From positions 1 through 37,840 of the forward strand of contig NZ_CCDG010000029.1 of assembly GCF_000723885.1 (NCBI RefSeq): 37,840 nt of DNA, in the 5' to 3' direction. The notes beneath the pieces were generated by a model, which saw nothing but the letters and a program-made list of their open reading frames with translations, ran no database searches and was not told the origin of the DNA. Source of the stretch: Paenibacillus camerounensis (lineage in GTDB: Bacteria; Bacillota; Bacilli; Paenibacillales; Paenibacillaceae). Shown here one piece after another: positions 24,416-31,859 of this stretch (its first letter is position 1; every line of letters begins with the position of its first letter). A program made the position numbers and the translations under genes.

Positions 24416-24906
24416 TCTGATTCCGCTCCTTCCAGCTCCAGTTTTAACTGCTGCCGTCCCCGCTGAAGCCGCATTTTCACAGCGGAGTCGCTGATCTGCA
24501 GAATTCTGCTGATTTCCTGTACCGAATAATCCTCGTAGTAGTAGAGATGGATCACTGTTTTGACCTTCGCAGGCAGTGCCATTACAAGCTGCAGCAGCGC
24601 CAGATCCATAGGAGTGTCTGCTGCCAGCGCTTCAGCGCCGTCCAGCTTAACCTCACGTTTGCGCCAGCCTCTGCCCAGCATCGTTTTGCAGGTGTTGGTA
24701 AGCACACGGATCAGCCATGCTTTTTGATGCTCGGAGTCGCTGAATTCAGGCGCTTTTTCCATGAGCTTGATGAACGTATCCTGAACGGCCTCTTCAGCAT
24801 CCTGGCGGCGGCCCAGATGGACCATCGCTATCCGGAACAACATCTCTGAATAGGCTTCGTAACTCTTTATCACATGATTTCCCGGCCGGGTCATGGATCG
24901 CTGCAT
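24412..24906 (-). CDS. ECF-type RNA polymerase sigma factor
   Basis: 164 residues. Region 2 (MLFRIAMVHLGRRQDAEEAVQDTFIKL, around residues 23-49) and region 4 (DYSVQEISRILQISDSAVKMRLQRGRQQLK, around 125-155) have the ECF sigma pattern, with no region 1 or 3. Region 4 is a helix-turn-helix for the -35 element. GGAGG lies 10 bases before ATG. It is cotranscribed with the following anti-sigma gene by a 4-base overlap, and an ECF-type promoter lies just upstream, implying positive autoregulation. Confidence 0.93.
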   Translation of the reverse strand: MQRSMTRPGNHVIKSYEAYSEMLFRIAMVHLGRRQDAEEAVQDTFIKLMEKAPEFSDSEHQKAWLIRVLTNTCKTMLGRGWRKREVKLDGAEALAADTPMDLALLQLVMALPAKVKTVIHLYYYEDYSVQEISRILQISDSAVKMRLQRGRQQLKLELEGAESE

Positions 24907-24944
24907 GATGCAATGACCTCCTTTATACCTATAACACCATTAAG

Positions 24945-24971
24945 AACGGGATTTGGTCACATTTTGTTTCC
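24945..24971 (-). promoter_or_regulatory. ECF-type autoregulatory promoter
   Basis: On minus: GGAAAC (plus 24966-24971), a 17-base spacer, and CGTT (24945-24948). The GGAAC-type -35 with a CGT -10 at this spacing is the usual form of ECF-sigma promoters, 40 bases ahead of the sigma gene. Confidence 0.6.
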
Positions 24972-25107
24972 GGAAATTTTAAATATCACGCGGCAATATC
25001 ACTTCATTCTGATTAAGCCAAGTGGATACGGGGTAAAATCCGGTAAGTCCTGCATACCTTAATCTGGAAAAGGAATGCATACAATCAAATAATGAAGGGG
25101 CGAGAAT

Positions 25108-25608
25108 ATGCTTAACCGAAAAAACTTAGCGGGAGCAGGTCTGTTATTGGCTGCCATTACCCTGAGTGCCTGCAGCAGCAATGATACCAACAATACAGCT
25201 GGAGAGCCGGCGCAGCCGTCTGCATCGGTCGCGCCGGCGGCTACTGAACAGGCTTCTGCCCAGCCGGCTGCGGGAGCTGCCTCAGAAAGAGTGCCCGCTA
25301 ATTTGCCTGAGGACTTCCCGCTCCCGGATGATGCGGTGATCAGCGTGTCACACTCGGAAGACAATGAGGGGAAGAAAGCGGCGCTGCTTATTTTCAGGAC
25401 TAATGAAGGGATGGAGTCTGTGACCAAGCGGTACAAGGATTATTTCGCTGACAGGCTGGGAAGTAATGCTGTACAGACAATAGATGAGAAGAATCTGATT
25501 ATCCAGGGCAACTCACCGGACAATACGCAAATCTGGTCTATAATCGGAGGCGAGCTGTCGTCTGAGCCCGGTGTGGTTGAGCTTAATATTACCTGGTCAG
25601 AGCTTTGA
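25108..25608 (+). CDS. Putative lipoprotein (166 aa)
   Basis: Signal peptide with lipobox LSAC: MLNRKNLAGAGLLLAAITLSAC, lipid-modified at Cys22, so a substrate for LspA. After a Ser/Ala/Pro-rich linker (residues 25-60) comes a ~100-residue domain with LPEDFPLPDDAVISVSHSED and a strand-rich end. GAAGGGGCG precedes ATG. Diverges from the ECF sigma operon and ends in its own terminator. It might be part of the same envelope response, but only position suggests this. Domain not recognised. Confidence 0.8.
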   Translation: MLNRKNLAGAGLLLAAITLSACSSNDTNNTAGEPAQPSASVAPAATEQASAQPAAGAASERVPANLPEDFPLPDDAVISVSHSEDNEGKKAALLIFRTNEGMESVTKRYKDYFADRLGSNAVQTIDEKNLIIQGNSPDNTQIWSIIGGELSSEPGVVELNITWSEL

Positions 25609-25631
25609 GATTCGGAGTGTGGAAATATAGA

Positions 25632-25659
25632 ACCAGCCTGATGCAGGCTGGTTTTTTTG
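25632..25659 (+). terminator. Terminator after lipoprotein gene
   Basis: Perfect 9-bp stem ACCAGCCTG / CAGGCTGGT with a 3-base loop and seven T residues. Confidence 0.93.
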
Positions 25660-25796
25660 CGGAACCGCGGCAATGCTCACATGAACACTAACCCCGGGGA
25701 TAATCTTTCGGCCATCTGCTGCTATTCATCCTTCTTCTTTTGTAGTAAACTGATAACCCTGGAATTAATTACATAATGTTCAAGGAGGCTGGATGT

Positions 25797-26585
25797 ATGC
25801 AGGAGCAGCTGTCACGTGCCAACAAAGCAGCATGGGAAACGAAGGCTTATCAGGCTTGGGTGCAGCATCACGGAACACCGGAGGCGCTTGCCGAAGTATT
25901 GAAGCAGGACCCGCGGCATCCTCTGCGTTACTGGTTAAAGTACATAGGAGATCCATCCGGCAAAAAAGTGCTTAACCTGCTCGGCTCCCACGGCCGCAAA
26001 GCAATTCCTTTAGCGCTGCTTGGTGCAGAGGTGACGGTAGTGGATATTTCGGCGGAGAATCGCAGGTATGCTAATGAGGTAGCGGCAGCGGCCGGTGTGG
26101 AGCTGAGCTATATTTGCTCGGATGTGCTGCACATTCCGGATGAGGATTCGCTGGGACAATTCGATTATGTGCTGATGGAATTTGGGGTTTTGCATTATTT
26201 TACCGATTTGTTGCCTTTATTCTCACTCGTACACCGGCGGTTGGGTGCAGGCGGCCGGCTGCTGCTGACGGATTTTCATCCGTTTGCCAGGGCGTGGAAG
26301 CCGACAGAGACGCTCCGGCAGCCGACAGGCGATTATTTTGACAACACAATCCGGGAAGGGGAGGTTGCCTTTGCCAGGCTGCTGCCCGAAGCAGAGCGTC
26401 CGGAGCTGAATAAAGTGCTGACCAAGGCCTGGACGGTGGAGGGCATACTGGCTGCTGTGGCTGCTAACAGGCTGTATATCCGGACATTTGAAGAGATTCC
26501 CAGTGCCGCAGACCCGAGCTTTCCCGAGTTCTATACACTGGTTGCCGACAAAGTAGAAGCGCAGCTCACCCCGCTAAAGCCCTGA
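25797..26585 (+). CDS. SAM-dependent methyltransferase (class I)
   Basis: 262 residues. Start at ATG 25797 with AAGGAGG 8 bases before is preferred to 25776. Motif I is atypical, VLNLLGSHGR (58-67) instead of D/ExGxGxG, followed by the ribose-binding acidic Asp83 (VTVVDISAEN). YICSDVLHIP and FDYVLMEFGVLHYFTDL match motifs II-III, and GGRLLLTDFHPF the post-motif segment. The substrate is not evident; the domain resembles small-molecule methyltransferases of the UbiE/Coq5 fold. Monocistronic, cytosolic. Confidence 0.85.
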   Translation: MQEQLSRANKAAWETKAYQAWVQHHGTPEALAEVLKQDPRHPLRYWLKYIGDPSGKKVLNLLGSHGRKAIPLALLGAEVTVVDISAENRRYANEVAAAAGVELSYICSDVLHIPDEDSLGQFDYVLMEFGVLHYFTDLLPLFSLVHRRLGAGGRLLLTDFHPFARAWKPTETLRQPTGDYFDNTIREGEVAFARLLPEAERPELNKVLTKAWTVEGILAAVAANRLYIRTFEEIPSAADPSFPEFYTLVADKVEAQLTPLKP

Positions 26586-26651
26586 TTCCAGTCATTAGAC
26601 AACCTGACTCCAGCATATGGCTACATAAAACACAATTAGGGTGGTGAGCCA

Positions 26652-26858
26652 GTGCTGCGTAACCGGGAGTTCAGAGTCTATGTTATTACCAAAGGGGATA
26701 TCCTGCGGTTTATAGCAATAGAGATCGTACTTGGAACGATGACCTACTCGATTGCGATGAAGCTGTTTCATAATGTGATATTGGCAAGTGCGGGCGGCTG
26801 GGCCGGGACGGAGGGCATTAAGCGGCTGGTTATGCTGAAGGGCATACTGGTCAAATAA
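26652..26858 (+). CDS. Small hypothetical protein (68 aa)
   Basis: GTG 26652 with GGTGGTGAG upstream. Sequence MLRNREFRVYVITKGDILRF then IAIEIVLGTMTYSIAMKLFH. The middle is amphipathic or weakly hydrophobic and could be a single membrane helix; the end is basic. A hairpin follows about 15 bases after its stop. I do not recognise a family. Confidence 0.6.
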   Translation: MLRNREFRVYVITKGDILRFIAIEIVLGTMTYSIAMKLFHNVILASAGGWAGTEGIKRLVMLKGILVK

Positions 26859-26865
26859 AAGGAAT

Positions 26866-26928
26866 ACCACAGCAGGCCATCCTATAGGGATGGTCTTTAT
26901 GGAGCAGATAGAAGTATTCCTGAAGCAG
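26866..26928. terminator. Nested inverted repeat, terminator-like
   Basis: Inner hairpin GGCCATCC / GGATGGTC (loop TATAG) is followed by TTTAT. Around it lies an outer pair AGGAATAC / GTATTCCT, so the segment could form a long two-stem structure. It is likely the terminator of the small gene before it. Confidence 0.5.
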
Positions 26929-27063
26929 AATGTGGGCCGTTAAAAAGAATGCTTGTCTCTCTTGCAATAAATAGGAGAATACCATTGTTCATCCGTACAA
27001 GCTGATCAGTCCTTCCTCACATATCCTGAAAGTAGAATAGAAGAAAGGATGTGTGAGCTTATC

Positions 27064-27471
27064 ATGGCAATCATTATTGATGTGGGAAGCAGTACAGCTA
27101 CAACTGGAAGCCAGACGGTATCCATTCCGATTCTTGCCCCGGGAGCCAATCTTATCTTGGCTGAGTTCGGCTTGTCGACGGTCGATTCCGGTACGGTGCT
27201 CCTCAATGCAAATATCGGATTTCAGACTACCGTGGGTGCTCCGAGTGTAGTATTTACCCTGTATCGTGACGGACAGCCCATTTTTAATGTGGGAGCAAGC
27301 GGACTTTCTCTGCTGGCAATTCAGCCTATAGCGATGTCATTTCTGGACAGAAGCGTACCGGCAGGTTATCATGCGTACTCTTTAGGGGTGGCTAACAACA
27401 GTTTGAACATTCTGCTGAATGCGGCTAGTGTGACCGGGCCGGTAACGTATTCGGGTGTATCCATAGGCTAA
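27064..27471 (+). CDS. Beta-rich hypothetical protein, possibly surface or spore-coat
   Basis: 135 residues from ATG 27064 (AAAGGATG upstream, ATG 27049 would overlap it). The protein is almost free of charged residues and rich in Gly, Ser, Val and Leu, with alternating hydrophobic strands (IIIDVGSS ... TVSIPILAPGANLILAEFGL ... VVFTLYRDGQPIF). No signal peptide is visible. The composition resembles exosporium/jelly-roll proteins of Bacillales (the BclA-C-terminal/ExsF type) but no motif proves this. The next gene is separated by a strong terminator. Confidence 0.6.
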   Translation: MAIIIDVGSSTATTGSQTVSIPILAPGANLILAEFGLSTVDSGTVLLNANIGFQTTVGAPSVVFTLYRDGQPIFNVGASGLSLLAIQPIAMSFLDRSVPAGYHAYSLGVANNSLNILLNAASVTGPVTYSGVSIG

Positions 27472-27542
27472 TAATAAACAGCGCGTGTATTTACATTCCG
27501 GCAGATGCTTGTTATGATCAGAGGTATCAAAAGAGCTTACCC

Positions 27543-27583
27543 AAAGCGATTAAAGGATGCATTACTCCTTTAGTCGCTTTTTT
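27543..27583 (+). terminator. Terminator upstream of yitT
   Basis: AAAGCGAT-TAAAGGA / TCCTTTA-GTCGCTTT with loop TGCATTAC, then six T residues: a long stem with one mismatch. Confidence 0.9.
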
Positions 27584-27620
27584 GTTTGTGGGCTTTGTAA
27601 TGTAACTGGAGGCGTATGTT

Positions 27621-28457
27621 ATGAAAAAAAGAATTTATGAGCTGTTCATGCTGCTTGTTGGGGCGTTTTTGTTTGCGCTCGCAGTCAACGTATTTATTAT
27701 CCCTAATGATTTTGGCGAGGGAGGGGTGACCGGAGTATCGATTATTCTTTTTTATCTGCTGCAATGGTCACCTGCTCTTGTGGGCTTCACACTCAATGGA
27801 ATCCTGCTGATTATCGGTTACAGGCTGCTGGATAAGAAGACGATTGTTTATACCGTCATTACTGTAGCTTTTAATTCGCTGTTCCTGTATCTGACTGAGA
27901 GCTGGAGTATTAATTCCAGTGAGCCGGTAATTAATGCTATCTTTGCCGGTCTGCTCGCCGGCGGCGGAATCGGATTAATCATCCGGGTTGGCGGTACAAC
28001 TGCAGGAACGACGATTCTGGCCCGGCTGGCCAATAAGTACTGGGACTGGAATATCAGCTACGCGCTGCTGTTCTTTGATCTGATTGTTGCCGGACTGTCT
28101 GTTTTTGTTATCGGAATCGAGAAGGTGATGTTCACTTTCGTCATCCTCTTTATTGGAACGAAGGCGATGGAGTTCATTATTGAAGGGGTGAATCCCAAAA
28201 AAGCAGTTACCATCATTTCGGCAGAGCATGAGCGTATTGCAGCCAAGGTAACTGAGCTAATGGACCGCGGCGTAACGGTGCTGCGGGGTTACGGATACTA
28301 CACTGGCGAGGATAAAAATGTGCTTTATATTGCCATCAGCAAACAGGAAGTATCCATGCTCAAAAAAATTGTGCGGGCGGAAGACAAAAATGCCTTTGTT
28401 ACGATCCATGATGTGCGCGATGTGTTCGGTGAAGGCTTCATTGATATTTCCAAATAA
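27621..28457 (+). CDS. YitT/DUF2179 family membrane protein
   Basis: 278 residues. Five or so membrane segments in the first 190 residues, with the conserved FIIPNDFGEGGVTGVSIIL loop and GGIGLIIRVGGTTAGTTILARL. The C-terminal cytoplasmic DUF2179 domain (about 200-275) contains TVLRGYGYYTGEDKNVLYIAI and a final ENAFVTIHDVRDVFGEGF-like block. The family is widespread in Firmicutes; its transport role is not settled. GGAGG precedes ATG 27621. Monocistronic with a terminator before it; the YjcZ peptide gene follows. Confidence 0.9.
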   Translation: MKKRIYELFMLLVGAFLFALAVNVFIIPNDFGEGGVTGVSIILFYLLQWSPALVGFTLNGILLIIGYRLLDKKTIVYTVITVAFNSLFLYLTESWSINSSEPVINAIFAGLLAGGGIGLIIRVGGTTAGTTILARLANKYWDWNISYALLFFDLIVAGLSVFVIGIEKVMFTFVILFIGTKAMEFIIEGVNPKKAVTIISAEHERIAAKVTELMDRGVTVLRGYGYYTGEDKNVLYIAISKQEVSMLKKIVRAEDKNAFVTIHDVRDVFGEGFIDISK

Positions 28458-28511
28458 AAAATCCGGGCCAAAAGACATTGCCGTTTCACCCAGTCAGCAG
28501 CGGGCAAATCA

Positions 28512-28520
28512 CATATGCTA
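28512..28520 (+). promoter_or_regulatory. Sporulation-type (sigma-E/K-like) -10 element
   Basis: CATATGCTA matches the mother-cell -10 consensus CATANNNTA, 32 bases before the YjcZ start. No convincing -35 was found, so this is suggestive only. Confidence 0.35.
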
Positions 28521-28552
28521 TGGTGTACTCAATCATGAAGGAGGAATTGGAA

Positions 28553-28687
28553 ATGGGTTGTTATGGTGAAAATGTAGGTCCAGTTGGCGGAGCGAACTGC
28601 GGATACGGCAGTCCTTTTACTTCTACTGCTGCAATTCTGGTATTGTTCATTCTGCTGGTTATCATCACTAAGGCTTTCTGGGTATAA
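28553..28687 (+). CDS. YjcZ-family sporulation peptide (44 aa)
   Basis: Short Gly/Asn-rich N-terminus (MGCYGENVGPVGGANCGYGS) followed by a single membrane helix AAILVLFILLVIITKAFWV, the typical FxLILVLFILLVII ending of YjcZ-type proteins. These small coat or spore-membrane peptides are common in Bacillales. GGAGG 8 bases before ATG 28553 decides the start; upstream in-frame ATG codons lack one. A second member, with the same tail (SILVLFILLVIITKA), lies at 31081. Confidence 0.85.
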   Translation: MGCYGENVGPVGGANCGYGSPFTSTAAILVLFILLVIITKAFWV

Positions 28688-28705
28688 TTGTACGGATAGA
28701 ATGTG

Positions 28706-28734
28706 GCCCTGCCGACTCCGGCTGGGCTTTTTTT
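28706..28734 (+). terminator. Terminator after first YjcZ gene
   Basis: GCCC-T-GCCG / CGGC-T-GGGC stem with ACTC loop, then seven T residues. Confidence 0.85.
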
Positions 28735-28750
28735 GTGGCAGATTGACGGG

Positions 28751-28835
28751 ACAAACAGGGAATTTACAACAAAATTAAAGAATTTTTAGGATTAGCGGTT
28801 CGGCGGCAGCCTTCTATGGGTAACTCCCTGTTTGT
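28751..28835. repeat. 11-bp inverted repeat upstream of comB-like gene
   Basis: Perfect ACAAACAGGGA (28751-28761) and TCCCTGTTTGT (28825-28835), separated by 63 bases of AT-rich then GC-rich sequence. Function is not clear; it could be paired operator sites or a long mRNA stem. Confidence 0.5.
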
Positions 28836-28875
28836 AGGTCTGAGATGAATCCGGACAAGAAAGGAGGGCGACACT

Positions 28876-29685
28876 GTGTTTTTTGACCAAGCGCCCTATG
28901 ACATTAAGCTGGACTGGGGCCAAAGAGGGGCGAGGGCTGCAGCGGAGCGCGGTGACATCGTTATTATCGTCGATGTACTGAGCTTCTCGTCCACTGTTGT
29001 AACGGCGGTCCAGCACAAGGCTAATATTTATCCGTATCCGCCGCCGGCCAATGAACAGGCCAAAGCCTACGCCAAGGAGCTGGGTGCAGAGCTAATCCGC
29101 GGACGTGCGGAAGCTGTAAGAACAGGGGGCCATTCGTTGTCTCCGCTGACCTTCAGCTCTGCTGATTATGAACGCGACTTTGTCCTGTGCTCCATGAACG
29201 GTGCAGCCTGCACATGGATTGCAGCACAGGCGCCTGCGCTGCTGGTCGGCTGTCTGCTGAATGCATCAGCTGTCGCCGAAACGGCCAACCGGCTTAGGCT
29301 TGAGCTGGGGGCCGCGATTACGGTAGTTCCCTGCGGTGAGAAATGGCCTGATGTGGTCGGCTCCGAGAATAATCTTCGTCCCGGTATTGAGGATTACCTG
29401 GGTGCCGGACTCATCCTCTCCAAGCTGACAGGGAATAAATCAGCGGAAGCGGAGGTCTGCATCGGTGCTCTGCGGTCTTCGGGGCAGCGAATCCGGGAGC
29501 TGATCTGGGAGTGTACCAGCGCCCGCGAGCTGCGTGGCCGCGGATTCGAAGCAGATGTAACCTATTGCTGTCAGGTGGATATCAGCTATGCTGTTCCGGT
29601 AATGCAGCATAACCGGTTCATTAATATACTTCCCGGCTTAACAGCAGAATTAAACGGACAAGCTGCGGCTCCCAAAAAAAATTGA
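28876..29685 (+). CDS. comB: 2-phosphosulfolactate phosphatase (ComB) family protein
   Basis: Mg-dependent phosphatase family that in coenzyme-M makers removes phosphate from 2-phosphosulfolactate; Bacillus has a homologue (YitC) with a role near spore sulfolactate. 269 residues from GTG 28876 with AAAGGAGG upstream. Visible blocks: VIIVDVLSFSSTVVTA, FVLCSMNGAACTWIAAQ, AITVVPCGEKWPDVVGS. Family assignment rests on these; enzyme activity here is inferred. Monocistronic; terminator follows. Confidence 0.8.
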   Translation: MFFDQAPYDIKLDWGQRGARAAAERGDIVIIVDVLSFSSTVVTAVQHKANIYPYPPPANEQAKAYAKELGAELIRGRAEAVRTGGHSLSPLTFSSADYERDFVLCSMNGAACTWIAAQAPALLVGCLLNASAVAETANRLRLELGAAITVVPCGEKWPDVVGSENNLRPGIEDYLGAGLILSKLTGNKSAEAEVCIGALRSSGQRIRELIWECTSARELRGRGFEADVTYCCQVDISYAVPVMQHNRFINILPGLTAELNGQAAAPKKN

Positions 29686-29771
29686 AATTTCAGCCGGGCT
29701 TCAGCAGAATTTCATAATGCATTAAGCTAAGGCAGGTATAGTAATGACATACCCCCCTTATTCATAGATTT

Positions 29772-29804
29772 GGACCCTGCCGGACGCCGGCGGGGTCATT
29801 TTTT
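29772..29804 (+). terminator. Terminator after comB-like gene
   Basis: GACCC-T-GCCG / CGGC-G-GGGTC, then ATTTTTTG. 87 bases after the stop codon. Positioned between convergent genes. Confidence 0.8.
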
Positions 29805-29818
29805 GTCCAATAAAGGAG

Positions 29819-29977
29819 TCATACCTCAGGCTCCTGCAGCAGAATGGAAAAGGTTTCGGTCTCGTGGTCCACTTCAATGGCCGCGATGCCGACAAAATCG
29901 GGAATTTCAGGATGCACCGCATCTACGCTGTATTCCGGATGAGATAATAATAAGCGGATAACTTGAATAGCTTCCAT
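29819..29977 (-). CDS. Small acidic hypothetical protein (52 aa)
   Basis: ATG 29977 on minus, with GAGGGGGAG about 4-10 bases upstream. Product MEAIQVIRLLLSHPEYSVDA and then a segment with several Glu/Asp, ending ETFSILLQEPEV. No signal or membrane segment. The strong ribosome site and shape support a real gene. It lies tail to tail with the comB-like gene. Family unknown to me. Confidence 0.6.
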   Translation of the reverse strand: MEAIQVIRLLLSHPEYSVDAVHPEIPDFVGIAAIEVDHETETFSILLQEPEV

Positions 29978-30023
29978 ATTGCTCCCCCTCAAAGGACTTA
30001 TAAAGGTATTGTCCCCGCGGAAG

Positions 30024-30566
30024 TTAACGAATATGTCTCTGGATGAATTTTCTCTCCTCGCTCCGCTCCATCACGGCTATTAGCTGACCCTGAAAGATCC
30101 GCCTCTGAATCTGATCGATCCGCTGCACGGCCAGCTCCTCAGGCACCTGGAACGTAGTGGCGATATGATATACGGCATCTTCCCGCAGTTCAGGCAAGGG
30201 TCTGGCGGAGATCATGGAGTAGGGCATTGCAGCGTAGAGAATAAAGCGTTCGGATTCATCCTGCTGCGCCTGAGTGAAATGGCCGGGCATCAGAATACGG
30301 CTGCCGGCATGGCGGAGCAGATGACAGAGCTCATGAAGAAATTCAAGGCGCTGCAGCTCGGGCGGCAGCCGGTTGTCCAGGAACATGGTATACATGCCCG
30401 CTGAGGCCTCTACACTTTTGCTGCGCACATCCAGATAATGAATCCAGATATTGAGGCGTTCGGCTATGTAAGCAATGGAAATATCGGACGGGCGTTTTAC
30501 CTGCAGACGCTGATATAAATCCTCGGTCCAGCTCTCAAGAGCAGTCATCTGGTAATAGGATTGCAT
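30024..30566 (-). CDS. ImmA/IrrE family metallopeptidase
   Basis: Predicted zinc metalloprotease of 180 residues with HELCH at 78-82 (HEXXH zinc-binding motif) in LQRLEFLHELCHLLRHAG and a downstream acidic segment (QQDESERFILYAAMP) that supplies the third ligand. Start at ATG 30566 with AGAGGTGATA upstream. ImmA-type enzymes cleave phage or element repressors, and IrrE regulates DNA-damage responses in Deinococcus; here no partner repressor gene is adjacent, so the target is unknown. Confidence 0.85.
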   Translation of the reverse strand: MQSYYQMTALESWTEDLYQRLQVKRPSDISIAYIAERLNIWIHYLDVRSKSVEASAGMYTMFLDNRLPPELQRLEFLHELCHLLRHAGSRILMPGHFTQAQQDESERFILYAAMPYSMISARPLPELREDAVYHIATTFQVPEELAVQRIDQIQRRIFQGQLIAVMERSEERKFIQRHIR

Positions 30567-30608
30567 ATTATCACCTCTAGATAAGATCGTATGTTCGTAT
30601 TTATGGGT

Positions 30609-30629
30609 AAAAGAAAAGCCCGAAGGGCT
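30609..30629 (-). terminator. Terminator of yjfB
   Basis: Read on minus: AGCCC-TTC-GGGCT followed by TTTCTTTT, downstream of the yjfB stop and upstream of the ImmA-type gene. Confidence 0.75.
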
Positions 30630-30686
30630 GAGGAGAACCGGCATCACACCAGAACCTGTGTTCTTATGTATCTAAGAATAAAACAA

Positions 30687-30863
30687 TTAAACCTGAATAT
30701 CAAGTGTTTTTCCAAGATTCGGATGCGGGCTCTGCTGAAGCATCTGGGCGATATTCTGCGCCTGAATTTCAGCTGTATTCTTGGCAATGCTCATAACCTG
30801 CAGGCCTACAGCCTGCTTAAGAGATGTCTGGCCCATCACAACAGATAATGCGGCTATGTCCAC
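30687..30863 (-). CDS. yjfB: YjfB family protein (putative motility-associated)
   Basis: 58 residues from GTG 30863 with AGGAGGTG 4 bases upstream. The sequence MDIAALSVVMGQTSLKQAVG, then alanine-rich helix, ending HPNLGKTLDIQV, matches the YjfB pattern (MDIAALS ... LGxxLDI at the end) of Bacillales. In Bacillus subtilis yjfB is thought to be sigma-D controlled. A sigma-D-like promoter lies upstream here. Length is normal for the family. Biochemical role unknown. Confidence 0.85.
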   Translation of the reverse strand: MDIAALSVVMGQTSLKQAVGLQVMSIAKNTAEIQAQNIAQMLQQSPHPNLGKTLDIQV

Positions 30864-30951
30864 TATGCACCTCCTGAAGGATTTATATAACTGAGAATGT
30901 ATCCGGATATGATCTTCTTCCTCATTCCCGGTTTATCTGCATTCCTACAAT

Positions 30952-30979
30952 ATATCGACACCATGGAGCCGTATTATTA
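30952..30979 (-). promoter_or_regulatory. Sigma-D-type promoter upstream of yjfB
   Basis: On minus: TAAT (plus 30976-30979), a 16-base spacer, and GTCGATAT (30952-30959). Consensus is TAAA and GCCGATAT: 3 of 4 and 7 of 8 matches. It is about 90 bases before the yjfB start. Confidence 0.55.
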
Positions 30980-31080
30980 ATGCAGGCGAACATATATGTT
31001 TGCCGATTGGCCCAAACTGCCGGGATAGCTGCCACATATTCTGTGCTGTGAGTATCAATAATTCAGAGGAGGAATTACAA

Positions 31081-31239
31081 ATGGGTGCAGATTACGGTTG
31101 CGGATGCGGAAACAATGTTGGAGGAGTGAATGTGGGTCCTCCGGTTATGCCGGTTGTAAGCCCGTGGATGACATCGACCAATTCAATTCTGGTTCTGTTC
31201 ATTCTGCTGGTTATTATTACAAAAGCCTGTCTATTCTAA
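31081..31239 (+). CDS. YjcZ-family sporulation peptide, second copy (52 aa)
   Basis: ATG 31081 with GAGGAGG about 8 bases upstream. Cys/Gly-rich N-terminus (MGADYGCGCGNNVGGVNVGP) and a C-terminal helix SILVLFILLVIITKACLF nearly identical to that of the peptide at 28553. The variable N-terminal half and conserved membrane tail are typical of YjcZ paralogues. Upstream in-frame ATGs (31000) are unlikely. It is monocistronic with a long GC-rich hairpin after it. Confidence 0.82.
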   Translation: MGADYGCGCGNNVGGVNVGPPVMPVVSPWMTSTNSILVLFILLVIITKACLF

Positions 31240-31254
31240 CATTGCTTCATTAAA

Positions 31255-31292
31255 CAGCAGCTCCGCCGGTATAAGCCCCGGCGGAGCTGCTG
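31255..31292. terminator. Perfect 15-bp GC-rich hairpin between convergent genes
   Basis: CAGCAGCTCCGCCGG (31255-31269) / CCGGCGGAGCTGCTG (31278-31292) with an 8-base loop. T-runs are poor on both sides, but it lies between convergent genes, so it likely stops transcription in both directions. Confidence 0.65.
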
Positions 31293-31302
31293 CCTCTTCT
31301 GC

Positions 31303-31740
31303 TTATTTGAACATGAACTCCACCCGTGTTCCGTCGGCGTAGCCTTCGAGCTGGTTGCCTACCCAGCTGCCGGCCCCGCGGTTATCACCGGGTGTTATGT
31401 ACGCAATGTCTGCCCCGGCACCGCCCTCGGCACACATCGCCATCGGCCACTCATCACGGTCATAGCCTTTTTTGGTGGGGACCCCTTTGAGGGATTCCTT
31501 ACGGTTCTCTTCCGCATCCTCCCGGCTGATCGTGCAGATGGCGGATTCGCCGTTTCTGATCGCCTCCTGGATATGTCCGGCCGTTTCAGGATAGCGGTCT
31601 GAAGGAAAGACAAGCTGTACTACTTCACCGCTGCCGGTTGGCGTTGTGGGGACAGGCGGGCTGGTCTCTTCGAATAAGTAGGCTGCCAGGGCAAGCAGGA
31701 TGATGATGATAAGACTGGGGAATAATTTCTTTTTTTTCAC
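31303..31740 (-). CDS. nucB: NucB-type sporulation nuclease
   Basis: Secreted DNase of the NucA/NucB family. 145 residues: N-terminal basic KKKK then one hydrophobic segment ([14 protein letters not shown]) that is a signal peptide or anchor, followed by the catalytic domain with [27 protein letters not shown] and [15 protein letters not shown], close to Bacillus NucB. The DRDEWP motif includes the expected catalytic Asp/Glu. NucB is made late in sporulation and degrades extracellular DNA. It stands next to a YjcZ gene, which fits a sporulation neighbourhood. Confidence 0.88.
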   Translation of the reverse strand: MKKKKLFPSLIIIILLALAAYLFEETSPPVPTTPTGSGEVVQLVFPSDRYPETAGHIQEAIRNGESAICTISREDAEENRKESLKGVPTKKGYDRDEWPMAMCAEGGAGADIAYITPGDNRGAGSWVGNQLEGYADGTRVEFMFK

Positions 31741-31859
31741 AGGCTCCTCCTGATTATGTTGTATTCTTGATGCTTCGGCCTAATCAGTATAGCTTATAAT
31801 TAGCAGATTTTAGTATACTGGATAAAGAAAAAGTCCGGAATGACCAGGAGGAACAGAAG

